A DNA stretch of 6,361 bases. Origin: Chloroflexota bacterium. Lineage in GTDB: Bacteria; Chloroflexota; Limnocylindria; Limnocylindrales; CSP1-4. Of this stretch, positions 1 to 5,644 are shown in pieces. The notes below the pieces were generated by a model. It was not told the origin of the DNA and did no database searches. It worked only from the letters and a program-made list of their open reading frames with translations. The stretch lies in assembly GCA_005881055.1 (NCBI GenBank), contig VBHW01000057.1, forward strand, positions 1-6,361. The letters are read 5' to 3'. Numbering within the stretch: the stretch's first letter is position 1; the number at the start of each line of letters is the position of its first letter. Made by a program: the position numbers and the translations under genes.

Positions 1-1
1 G

Positions 2-979
2 ATCAGCATCTCCGGCTACCACATGCGCGAAGCCGGGGCCACCGCGGCCCAGGAGCTCGCGTTCACGCTGGCCGACGCGATCGCCTACAGCGAGGCGGCG
101 GTCGCCCGCGGCCTCGACATCGATGACTTCGCCGGGCGCCTGTCGTTCTTCTTCGCGGCCTGGAGCGAGCTCTTCGAGGAGGTCGCGAAGTTCCGGGCGG
201 CCCGCCGGATGTGGGCGACGATCGTGAAGGATCGCTTCGGCTCATCGAACATCCGTTCGATGACGTGCCGCTTTCACGTCGAGACCGCCGGCTCGAGCCT
301 CACGGCCCAGTCGATCGACAACAACGTGGTCCGGACGACGATCCAGGCGATGGCGGCGGTCCTCGGCGGCACCCAGAGCCTGCACACGAACGCGAAGGAC
401 GAGGCGCTCGCGCTGCCGACCGCCGAGTCGGCACGCCTCGCCCTGCGCACGCAGCAGATCCTCGCCCACGAGAGCGGTGTGACCGAGACGCCCGACCCGC
501 TCGCGGGGTCGTACTACGTCGAGACGCTCACCAACCGCCTCGAGGAAGCGGCGTGGGCCTACCTCGACGAGATCGAGTCGCTCGGGGGCACGCTCGCGGC
601 GATCGAGCACGGGTTCCAGCAGCGCCAGATCCAGGAGTCCGCGTACCGGACCCAGCATGCGATCGAGCGCGGGGACCTCGTCGTCGTCGGCGTGAACCGG
701 TATGCCGACGGGGAGGGGACCGAGGCGGGGGCGCCGGTCCTCCAGCGGATCGACCCGGAAGCGGAGGCCCGCCAGGTCGACGGTGTCCGCCGCGTCAGGG
801 CCGAGCGTGACCCCGCCGCGTGGACGGCCGCTATGACGCGCCTCGAGGACGTCGCCCGCTCAGAGGACAACCTCATGCCTGCGATCATCGAGGCCGTCGC
901 CTCGTACGCCACCGTCGGCGAGATCAGCGACCGGCTGCGGGTCGCGTGGGGCGAGCATCGCGAGCTCATCACGGTCTGA
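2..979 (+). CDS. Methylmalonyl-CoA mutase large (catalytic) subunit, 5'-truncated by the window edge
   Basis: Cobalamin-dependent acyl-CoA mutase, most likely interconverting (R)-methylmalonyl-CoA and succinyl-CoA in the cytoplasm. The reading frame is open from base 2, so the true start lies upstream; an ATG at 23 is internal. Visible are 325 residues of the C-terminal part of the TIM-barrel catalytic domain. ISGYHMREAG at the window start carries the histidine (bases 20-22) equivalent to His244 of the Propionibacterium enzyme. NNVVRTTIQAMAAVLGGTQS, then LHTN, DEALALPT and DPLAGSYYVE are family signatures. The protein ends at ELITV with no C-terminal B12-binding domain (no DxHxxG), so this is the split type that needs a separate small subunit, not encoded in this window. 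HVETAG (bases 275-292) has Glu where the family usually has HxQTxG. The residues that separate methylmalonyl- from isobutyryl- or 2-hydroxyisobutyryl-CoA mutases (Tyr89 and Arg207 equivalents) lie upstream of the window, so the substrate rests mainly on the adjacent epimerase. Confidence 0.93.
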   Translation: MSISGYHMREAGATAAQELAFTLADAIAYSEAAVARGLDIDDFAGRLSFFFAAWSELFEEVAKFRAARRMWATIVKDRFGSSNIRSMTCRFHVETAGSSLTAQSIDNNVVRTTIQAMAAVLGGTQSLHTNAKDEALALPTAESARLALRTQQILAHESGVTETPDPLAGSYYVETLTNRLEEAAWAYLDEIESLGGTLAAIEHGFQQRQIQESAYRTQHAIERGDLVVVGVNRYADGEGTEAGAPVLQRIDPEAEARQVDGVRRVRAERDPAAWTAAMTRLEDVARSEDNLMPAIIEAVASYATVGEISDRLRVAWGEHRELITV

Positions 980-991
980 GGGAGGGAAGCG

Positions 992-1480
992 ATGACGCAC
1001 GGGAGGGCATCCGATCTGCCCGAGCAGGCGCACAGGCTGGGCGCCGTTCATCACGTGGCCGTCGTCGTGGAGGACCTCGACCGCGCGCTGAGGTTCTATC
1101 GAGACGTCCTCGGCCTCGAGCTGGAACTCGTCGAGGAGATCCCGACCGACCGGGTCCGCATCGCGTTCCTGCCGGTCGGCTCGACGAAGGTCGAGCTCGT
1201 GTCGCCGACGGACGACACGACCGGCGTGGCGCGCTTCCTCGCCGCGAAGGGCGAGGGCTTCCATCACGTCTGCTTCGAGGTGCCCGACCTCGCGGCCGCC
1301 CTCACGCGCCTCGGCATCGAGGGCGTCGAGCTCATCGACAGCGCGCCACGGCGCGGCGCCGAGGGCCCGGTCGCCTTCCTCCACCCGCGGTCGTGCCACG
1401 GGGTCCTCGTCGAGCTCATCGAGGAGCCGGGCGGCCCGGCGTGGCGGTCGCTCGGCTTCGGGACGACCGATCCGGAGTAG
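992..1480 (+). CDS. mce: Methylmalonyl-CoA epimerase (VOC/glyoxalase fold)
   Basis: Interconverts (S)- and (R)-methylmalonyl-CoA, linking propionyl-CoA carboxylase product to the mutase. The 162-aa length is somewhat above the usual ~135-150 aa, mostly through an N-terminal extension of about 17 residues. Two VOC modules are visible: HHVAVVVEDLDRALRFYRDV (residues 20-39) opens the first and HHVCFEVPDLAAAL (91-104) the second. The expected metal ligands are present: His21, Glu68 (TKVELVSP, in the position of the Propionibacterium Gln65), His92 and Glu141 (VLVELIEEP). Glu48/Glu49 sit at the second catalytic acid position. ATG at 992 is preceded by GGAGG (981-985) with a 6-base spacer and begins 12 bases after the mutase stop, so the two genes are very likely cotranscribed. 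Family assignment is firm; substrate is supported by the mutase neighbour. Confidence 0.94.
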   Translation: MTHGRASDLPEQAHRLGAVHHVAVVVEDLDRALRFYRDVLGLELELVEEIPTDRVRIAFLPVGSTKVELVSPTDDTTGVARFLAAKGEGFHHVCFEVPDLAAALTRLGIEGVELIDSAPRRGAEGPVAFLHPRSCHGVLVELIEEPGGPAWRSLGFGTTDPE

Positions 1481-1487
1481 GCGGCCC

Positions 1488-1503
1488 AGCCCGCGTCAGG
1501 GCT
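1488..1503 (+). terminator. Possible hairpin terminator after the mutase-epimerase pair
   Basis: AGCCC (1488-1492) and GGGCT (1499-1503) form a 5-bp GC-rich stem with a 6-base loop, followed by a T-biased stretch TTGGTTCGGTTGGTT (1504-1518). It starts 8 bases after the epimerase stop and overlaps the last codons and stop of the convergent 198-aa gene. The stem is short and the T run is interrupted, so this is a weak candidate. In the - direction it has no T tract. Confidence 0.3.
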
Positions 1504-2092
1504 TTGGTTCGGTTGGTTCGCCGGCCGGTGCGGCCCACGGATCGACGACGGGCGCGTCGTCGTTCAGTCCCGGCAGGCCCTCGCGCGCTTCCTCCTCCCG
1601 GATGCGGGCGACGTCCTTGGCCTCGAGCTTCGCGGCGTCGCGATGGGACGTTGCGACGTCGCGCAGCGCTGCCTCCCGGGCATGGGCCGCCGCCGCGTCC
1701 CCGTAGGTCTGGACGTACGCATCGTCATCGCCGATCGGCTTGTCGAGACGAGCGTCGAGCTGTGCGGCCGCGTCGTGGGCCGCCGCCGCTTGCGCGTCGG
1801 CCTTGGCGGCGATCTCCATCGCGTGCCCTGCGCTCACCCGGTGCTTGATCGCGGAGTCGAGGAGGTCCGCGCGGTGCTCGAAGTCTGCGGCGCCCTTGTC
1901 GAGGCTCGAGGCGTCGCCGGCGTAGCGGTCGGCGTCCGCTCCCATGCCCATCGTCCGGAGCTTCGTCGCTTCCTCGCGATCGTGGGCCGCCTCCTGGTGG
2001 AGCTCCGCGGCATTGTCGCGGAACCTCGTGGCATCGGCGGCATCCTGGCGGCGGCTCGCCGCGTCGAGCTCGGGATCGGTCTCGTCAACCAT
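1496..2092 (-). CDS. Unrecognised Ala/Asp-rich helical (probable coiled-coil) protein
   Basis: A 198-aa protein that I do not recognise. About a quarter of the residues are Ala (50) and about 14% Asp (28). There is no Cys and a single Trp (186). Residues ~8-48 and ~63-172 are nearly free of Pro and Gly and rich in A, D, E, R and K in helix-favouring order, for example HDAAAQLDARLD (106-117) and DAAAAHAREAALRDVA (132-147), suggesting long charged helices or a coiled coil. The last ~25 residues are Pro-rich and probably disordered (DDAPVVDPWAAP, EPTEPKP). No signal peptide or membrane segment is visible, so it is probably cytosolic. Start choice: ATG at 2092 has AGGAGGTG at 2105-2098 with a 5-base spacer. 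The same frame stays open upstream, but that stretch is the antisense-like shadow of the ABC gene. It lies 50 bases after the ABC gene on the same strand, and its stop is 15 bases from the convergent epimerase stop. Resemblance to stress-type Ala-rich helical proteins is only compositional. Confidence 0.72.
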   Translation of the reverse strand: MVDETDPELDAASRRQDAADATRFRDNAAELHQEAAHDREEATKLRTMGMGADADRYAGDASSLDKGAADFEHRADLLDSAIKHRVSAGHAMEIAAKADAQAAAAHDAAAQLDARLDKPIGDDDAYVQTYGDAAAAHAREAALRDVATSHRDAAKLEAKDVARIREEEAREGLPGLNDDAPVVDPWAAPAGEPTEPKP

Positions 2093-2097
2093 CGTCC

Positions 2098-2105
2098 CAC
2101 CTCCT
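2098..2105 (-). promoter_or_regulatory. Near-perfect Shine-Dalgarno of the 198-aa gene
   Basis: Read on the - strand this is AGGAGGTG, an uninterrupted match to the anti-Shine-Dalgarno, 5 bases before the ATG at 2092. It decides the start of the 198-aa gene. It is much stronger than the signals before sucC, sucD and the ABC gene, implying that this protein is initiated independently and probably efficiently. Confidence 0.75.
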
Positions 2106-2126
2106 GCAGGACGCCAGACTACCGCT

Positions 2127-2139
2127 GCCACGTCGTGGC
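2127..2139. repeat. 13-bp perfect palindrome between the ABC gene and the 198-aa gene
   Basis: GCCACG-T-CGTGGC, two perfect 6-base arms around one base, in the 50-base gap between the ABC stop (2143-2145) and the start of the 198-aa gene at 2092. As RNA the outer four pairs could close a 5-base loop, but no T tract follows, so it is a poor intrinsic terminator. Its position upstream of a separately initiated gene would also suit an operator for a dimeric regulator. Palindromes of this size are less surprising in GC-rich DNA. Confidence 0.35.
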
Positions 2140-2142
2140 GCG

Positions 2143-2931
2143 TCAGCGAGCAGTTGCCGAGAGACGACCATCGCCCCGGCGCAGGCGCAGCGGGATTCCG
2201 TACGCGGCGGACAGGATCGCGCTCGTAAGCGCCGTCCCGATGGCGCCCGCCGCGAGAACGCGACCCTCGGCGAGCACGAGGGCGTGCCCGAACCCCGGCG
2301 GGATCTCGTCGAGGTGGTGGGTCACGAGGACGATCGCCGCCGGCGACCCCTCGGCGGCCAGGGTCGCGAGTCGCTCGACGAGGGCCTCGCGCGCCCCGAG
2401 GTCGAGGCCTGCCGCAGGCTCGTCGAGCAGGAGGAGCTTCGGCTCGGTCACGTTGGTCCGGGCGATCTCGACGCGCCGCCGCTCGCCGCTCGAGAGCGTC
2501 CCGAACGACCGATCCGCGAGCGAGCCGCAGCCCATGCGCTCGAGGCACCCCAGCGCACGTCGACGGTCTCCGGGGCCGTACGTCGCCCACCACGGCGCGA
2601 GTGCTGCGTCGCGGGCGCTCATCACGACATCGAGCGCGCTGAGGCCCTCCTCGATCCGCTCCCCGAGCGCCGCGCTCACATAGCCGATGCGCCGCCTGAG
2701 CTCGCGGGCGTCCACCCGGCCGATCCTCTCGCCGAGGACCTCGACCGTGCCCGTCGTCGGCCACAGATAGGTGGCGGCGACCGCGAGGAGCGTCGTCTTC
2801 CCGGCGCCGTTCGGTCCGACGATGGCCCATCGCTCACCGCTTCGGACCGTCCAATCGACACTGGCGAGGATCCATCGGCCGCCCCGCCGGACGCCCACGC
2901 TCGAGAGGCGCAGGGCCGGCGCCTGCCTCAC
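2143..2931 (-). CDS. ABC ATPase of the ModF/YlmA type (no permease partner seen)
   Basis: A soluble 262-aa ABC ATP-binding protein. Walker A is GPNGAGKTT (39-47), the signature is LSSGERRRVEIAR (146-158), Walker B is LLLLDEP (166-172), the D-loop region is AGLD (174-177), and the H-loop is VTHHLDEIPPGF (203-214, switch His205). The run THHxDEIPPGFxHALVL is typical of the ModF/YlmA group (COG1119 type). The Q-loop region reads IGYVSAALGERI (82-93), with Ser86 where transporter ATPases usually have Gln. That suggests an ATPase not coupled to a membrane permease in the usual way, and no membrane protein is encoded nearby. The GTG start at 2931 overlaps the stop of the 165-aa gene (GTGA, 2931-2928) and has no clear Shine-Dalgarno, pointing to translational coupling. 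Substrate and role are unknown. E. coli ModF is the nearest characterised family name I can give, and molybdate involvement should not be assumed. Confidence 0.88.
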   Translation of the reverse strand: MRQAPALRLSSVGVRRGGRWILASVDWTVRSGERWAIVGPNGAGKTTLLAVAATYLWPTTGTVEVLGERIGRVDARELRRRIGYVSAALGERIEEGLSALDVVMSARDAALAPWWATYGPGDRRRALGCLERMGCGSLADRSFGTLSSGERRRVEIARTNVTEPKLLLLDEPAAGLDLGAREALVERLATLAAEGSPAAIVLVTHHLDEIPPGFGHALVLAEGRVLAAGAIGTALTSAILSAAYGIPLRLRRGDGRLSATAR

Positions 2932-3425
2932 AGGGACCAGGCGAAGACGACGTCGGGAGCGGCCGCGGCGGCCCGGGCGAACGCGACGAGATCTGCCGCG
3001 AGCCCCCGGATCCAGGGCTTGTCCTCCCGCCCGATGGGCCCGATCTCCTCGTCCAGGAGGTCGATCCAGCGCCCGGCGACACGGTCGACGTCCGTGCGTG
3101 GCACGCGCGCCACGGCCGCGACCCAGGCCGGATCGACGAGCTCCACCGTCGGCCCGTCGCCACCTTCCGGCGCCGTGGCCTCCTTTTGTGCGATGCTCTC
3201 GTCGAGCTCGCGGCGGGCGTCGAGGAAGTCGTCCGGCTCCGACGACCCGCCGACGGAGCGGCACGCCTCGGAGAACAGGTCGAGCCACGTGGGGTCGAGG
3301 CCACCCCCGAGCGAGAGGTGGGCGGGGAAGCGGCGCCGATCGTCGAGCGCGTCCGGGTCGCCGGCCGCGAGGGCCGTGGCGATCGCCGCGCGATCGCCGG
3401 CGACGAGCTCCATGCGGGCGGCCAT
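2928..3425 (-). CDS. Unrecognised 165-aa acidic protein in the sucCD operon
   Basis: I do not recognise this family. The protein begins MAARMELVAGDRAAIATALA and looks alpha/beta. An N-terminal strand-helix unit (residues 5-28) is followed by FPAHLSLGGGLDPTWLDLFS (33-52), an acidic linker rich in E, D and G (~60-92), and a C-terminal part (VELVDPAWVAAVA 94-106; DVDRVAGRWIDLLDEEIG 112-129; PDVVFAWSL 157-165). No signal peptide, membrane segment or Cys motif is present (one Cys, residue 55). ATG at 3425 is preferred over the in-frame ATG at 3413 because GAGG lies about 7 bases before it. It starts 26 bases after the sucD stop and ends in a GTGA overlap with the ABC gene, so it is cotranscribed with both. 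The layout loosely recalls small DUF1877-like proteins, but I cannot establish homology. Confidence 0.75.
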   Translation of the reverse strand: MAARMELVAGDRAAIATALAAGDPDALDDRRRFPAHLSLGGGLDPTWLDLFSEACRSVGGSSEPDDFLDARRELDESIAQKEATAPEGGDGPTVELVDPAWVAAVARVPRTDVDRVAGRWIDLLDEEIGPIGREDKPWIRGLAADLVAFARAAAAAPDVVFAWSL

Positions 3426-3451
3426 CGGGATGCCTCGGTCGACGTCCGGCT

Positions 3452-4333
3452 TCAGCCGACGCCCGCGGCGCGGAGCAGGGCGGGGATCTCCGTCGGGGAG
3501 CCCGCGACGTGGATGCCCGCGGCCTCGAGTGCCGCGACCTTCCCCGCCGCCGTACCGGAGCCGCCGCTGATGATCGCGCCGGCGTGGCCCATGCGCTTGC
3601 CCTCCGGCGCCGTCCTTCCGGCGATGAACGCGGCCATCGGGACGCCGCGCAGATGCTCCAGCGCCCACGCCGCGGCGGCCTCCTCGGCCGCGCCGCCGAT
3701 CTCGCCGATGAGGACGATCGCCTCGGTCTCCGGGTCTGCCCCGAAGAGCTCGAGGACGTCGACGAAGGTCGAGCCGACGATCGGGTCTCCGCCGATCCCG
3801 ACGCAGGTGCTCTGTCCGATCCCCGCATCGGTCATCGCCTGGACCGCCTCGTACGTGAGCGTCCCCGACCGGCTGACGACGCCCACCCGGCCCTCGCGAT
3901 GGATCGAGCCCGGGATGATGCCGACCTTCGCCCGGCCCGGCGACGTCGCGCCGGGGCAGTTCGGCCCGATGAGCCGTGCGCCGGCGGCCCGGACGGCCTT
4001 GACGGTCGTGAGCATGTCGAGCGCGGGGATGCCCTCCGTGATGCAGAAGATCGTCGCGATGCCCGCCCCGGCGGCCTCGAGGATCGCATCGGGAGCGCCC
4101 GCTGCCGGCACGTAGATGCACGAGGTGTTCGCGCCGGTCTGCGTGACGGCCTCCGCGACCGTGTCGAACACCGGCACGCGACCATCGATCGCGGTCTGGC
4201 CGCCCTTGCCGGGCGTGACGCCGGCCACGAGCGGCGTGCCGTACTCGACCATCGCCCGCGAGTGGAACTCGCCCTCGCGACCGGTGATGCCCTGGACCAT
4301 GAGCCGCGTGTCGCGACCGACGAGGATGCTCAT
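3452..4333 (-). CDS. sucD: Succinyl-CoA ligase, alpha subunit
   Basis: Alpha subunit of succinyl-CoA synthetase, which with SucC interconverts succinyl-CoA, NDP and phosphate with succinate, CoA and NTP in the TCA cycle. The 293-aa length fits the family (~290). The N-terminal CoA-binding Rossmann domain starts MSILVGRDTRLMVQGITGRE and includes TPGKGG (40-45) and IGPNCPG (122-128). The ligase domain follows, with SRSGTLTYEA (154-163), GGDPIVGSTF (181-190), Glu211 in GEIGG, and the phosphorylated histidine His250 in GHAGAIISG. ATG at 4333 overlaps the sucC stop (ATGA, 4333-4330) and has no clear Shine-Dalgarno, so translation is probably coupled to sucC. The frame is open further upstream but lies inside sucC there, and this Met matches the usual SucD start. 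It is intact with all key residues. Confidence 0.97.
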   Translation of the reverse strand: MSILVGRDTRLMVQGITGREGEFHSRAMVEYGTPLVAGVTPGKGGQTAIDGRVPVFDTVAEAVTQTGANTSCIYVPAAGAPDAILEAAGAGIATIFCITEGIPALDMLTTVKAVRAAGARLIGPNCPGATSPGRAKVGIIPGSIHREGRVGVVSRSGTLTYEAVQAMTDAGIGQSTCVGIGGDPIVGSTFVDVLELFGADPETEAIVLIGEIGGAAEEAAAAWALEHLRGVPMAAFIAGRTAPEGKRMGHAGAIISGGSGTAAGKVAALEAAGIHVAGSPTEIPALLRAAGVG

Positions 4334-5532
4334 CGCGGCGATCGGCTCGGCGATCCGCTCGGGGTGGTCCGTTGCGCGGCCGCGACGGCCTTGGCCGCCG
4401 CCTCGTCGAGGCTCGTCGCGGTCTCGAACCGCGCCTCCGTGAGGAGCCGGGCAGCCTCCTCCGCGTTCGTCCCGACGATCCGCACGACCATCGGCACCTC
4501 GCGGGTCTGCTGCCCGCGCGCCTCGATGAGCCCGTGCGCGACCTCGTCGCCGCGGGTGATCCCGCCGAAGATGTTCACGAGGATCGCTTCGACCTTCGGG
4601 TCGGACAGGATGAGGCGCATCGCCGCGGCCACCCGGTCGGCGCGGGCCCCGCCGCCGATGTCGAGGAAGTTGGCCGGCTCGCCGCCGGCCCGCTTGACGA
4701 GGTCCATCGTCGTCATCGCGAGCCCGGCGCCGTTGACCATGCAGCCGATCGTGCCGTCGAGCTTGATGAAGCTGATGCCCTCCGCCCGGGCGGCGGCGTC
4801 GGTCGGGTCCTCCTCGTCGAGGTCCCGGAGTGACTCGAGGTCCGGATGGCGGGGCAGGGCGGAATCGTCGATCGTGATCTTCGCGTCGAGGCACTGCAGG
4901 GCGAGGCTCTCCGTGCCGTCGGCGGCACGCGTGCGGACGACGGCAAGCGGGTTGATCTCGACGAGGTCGGCGTCGTACGCGAGCATCGTCCGCACGAGGC
5001 CCTTGGCGATCGCGACCGCCGCCGCACGATGGGCCGCGAGCCCGAGGCCGAAGGCCATCTGGCGGGCCTGCCAGTCGAGCAGCCCCAGGAACGGATGGGC
5101 GTGGATCCGCACGATCGCCTCGGGCCGCTCCGCGGCTACCTGCTCGATCTCGACCCCGCCCTCGGCCGAGCCCATGAGGAGGATCCGTCGCGCGGCCCGA
5201 TCGAGCACCGCTCCGAGGTAGATCTCGGTGACGATGTCCGCGGCCTCGCCGACGAGAACCTTGCGGACCGTGATGCCCTTGATGTCCATGCCGAGGATCT
5301 GGCGGGCCGCCCCCTCCGCTTCGGTGGCGCTCCCGGCGAGCTTGACCCCGCCGGCCTTGCCGCGCCCGCCGACGAGCACCTGGGCCTTGACGACGACCCG
5401 CTCCGCGCCGGTCGCGAGAATCCGTTCGGCCGCGGCCCGGGCCTCCGCCGCCGTGCGCGCGACGACCCACGGGGGAACGGGCAGTCCCTGGGCGAGCAGG
5501 AGGCCCTTCGCGTCCGCTTCCTGGATCTTCAC
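4330..5532 (-). CDS. sucC: Succinyl-CoA ligase, beta subunit
   Basis: Beta subunit of succinyl-CoA synthetase, carrying the ATP-grasp nucleotide site and determining succinate and nucleotide binding. At 400 aa it is slightly longer than the typical ~388, because of a Ser/Pro/Arg tail (TTPSGSPSRSPR). The start reads MKIQEADAKGLLLAQGLPVP, aligning with the family's MKLHEYQAK opening, and uses GTG at 5532. The best Shine-Dalgarno is GAGGAG at 5550-5545, about 12 bases away, longer than usual. The ATP-grasp core includes VVKAQVLVGGRGKAGGVK (47-64) with Lys49. Mg ligands are predicted as Asn194 (EINPLAV) and Asp216 (LDAKITIDD). NGAGLAMTTMDL (267-278), FLDIGGGA (289-296) and NIFGGITRGDEVA (320-332) mark the phosphate and CoA-ligase regions. 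ADP versus GDP preference cannot be read reliably. It heads the sucC-sucD-165aa-ABC unit. Confidence 0.96.
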   Translation of the reverse strand: MKIQEADAKGLLLAQGLPVPPWVVARTAAEARAAAERILATGAERVVVKAQVLVGGRGKAGGVKLAGSATEAEGAARQILGMDIKGITVRKVLVGEAADIVTEIYLGAVLDRAARRILLMGSAEGGVEIEQVAAERPEAIVRIHAHPFLGLLDWQARQMAFGLGLAAHRAAAVAIAKGLVRTMLAYDADLVEINPLAVVRTRAADGTESLALQCLDAKITIDDSALPRHPDLESLRDLDEEDPTDAAARAEGISFIKLDGTIGCMVNGAGLAMTTMDLVKRAGGEPANFLDIGGGARADRVAAAMRLILSDPKVEAILVNIFGGITRGDEVAHGLIEARGQQTREVPMVVRIVGTNAEEAARLLTEARFETATSLDEAAAKAVAAAQRTTPSGSPSRSPR

Positions 5533-5644
5533 GGGATGGGTTGGCTCCTCGGCGCAACGCGGTCGGGCGAGGACAGTCGGGCGACGATAGATGGTAGCCC
5601 GCGCGGTGCGGCGGCGCGGCGGTCGGCGGCCGCGAAGGCCTGCG

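Noticed and set aside
820..1848. A 342-codon + strand open frame spanning the mutase end, the epimerase and the 198-aa gene
   Set aside because: It crosses two recognised genes in another frame and has Arg-rich composition with no domain.
2103..2110. CCTGCAGG 8-base palindrome overlapping the ribosome site of the 198-aa gene
   Set aside because: It is a by-product of the Shine-Dalgarno sequence plus neighbouring bases. Eight-base palindromes are expected by chance.
2093..2830. Upstream extension of the 198-aa gene frame across the ABC gene
   Set aside because: The extension is a shadow frame of the ABC ATPase. The strong Shine-Dalgarno and ATG at 2092 mark the real start.
3426..4121. Upstream extension of the 165-aa gene frame into sucD
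   Set aside because: It is Arg/Gly-rich shadow text over sucD, and the Met at 3425 gives a sensible protein with a usable ribosome site.
2771..5221. An 816-codon open frame on the + strand opposite the ABC, 165-aa, sucD and sucC genes
   Set aside because: Its translation is Arg/Pro/Ala-rich without motifs and lies antisense to clearly recognised genes. Long stop-free antisense frames are expected at this GC content.
4334..5557. Upstream extension of the sucD frame into sucC
   Set aside because: The extra translation is low-complexity Gly/Arg text in the wrong frame of sucC. The family start is the Met at 4333.
5584..5596. AT-richer patch in the 112-base gap before sucC with TACCAT and TATCGT as possible -10 boxes on the - strand
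   Set aside because: Neither has a recognisable -35 at normal spacing and both match the consensus poorly. A sucC promoter here is reasonable but not supportable as a called site.
5627..5642. GGCC-GCGAA-GGCC small inverted repeat after the methyltransferase stop
   Set aside because: A 4-bp stem without a T tract is too weak to call a terminator in DNA this GC-rich.
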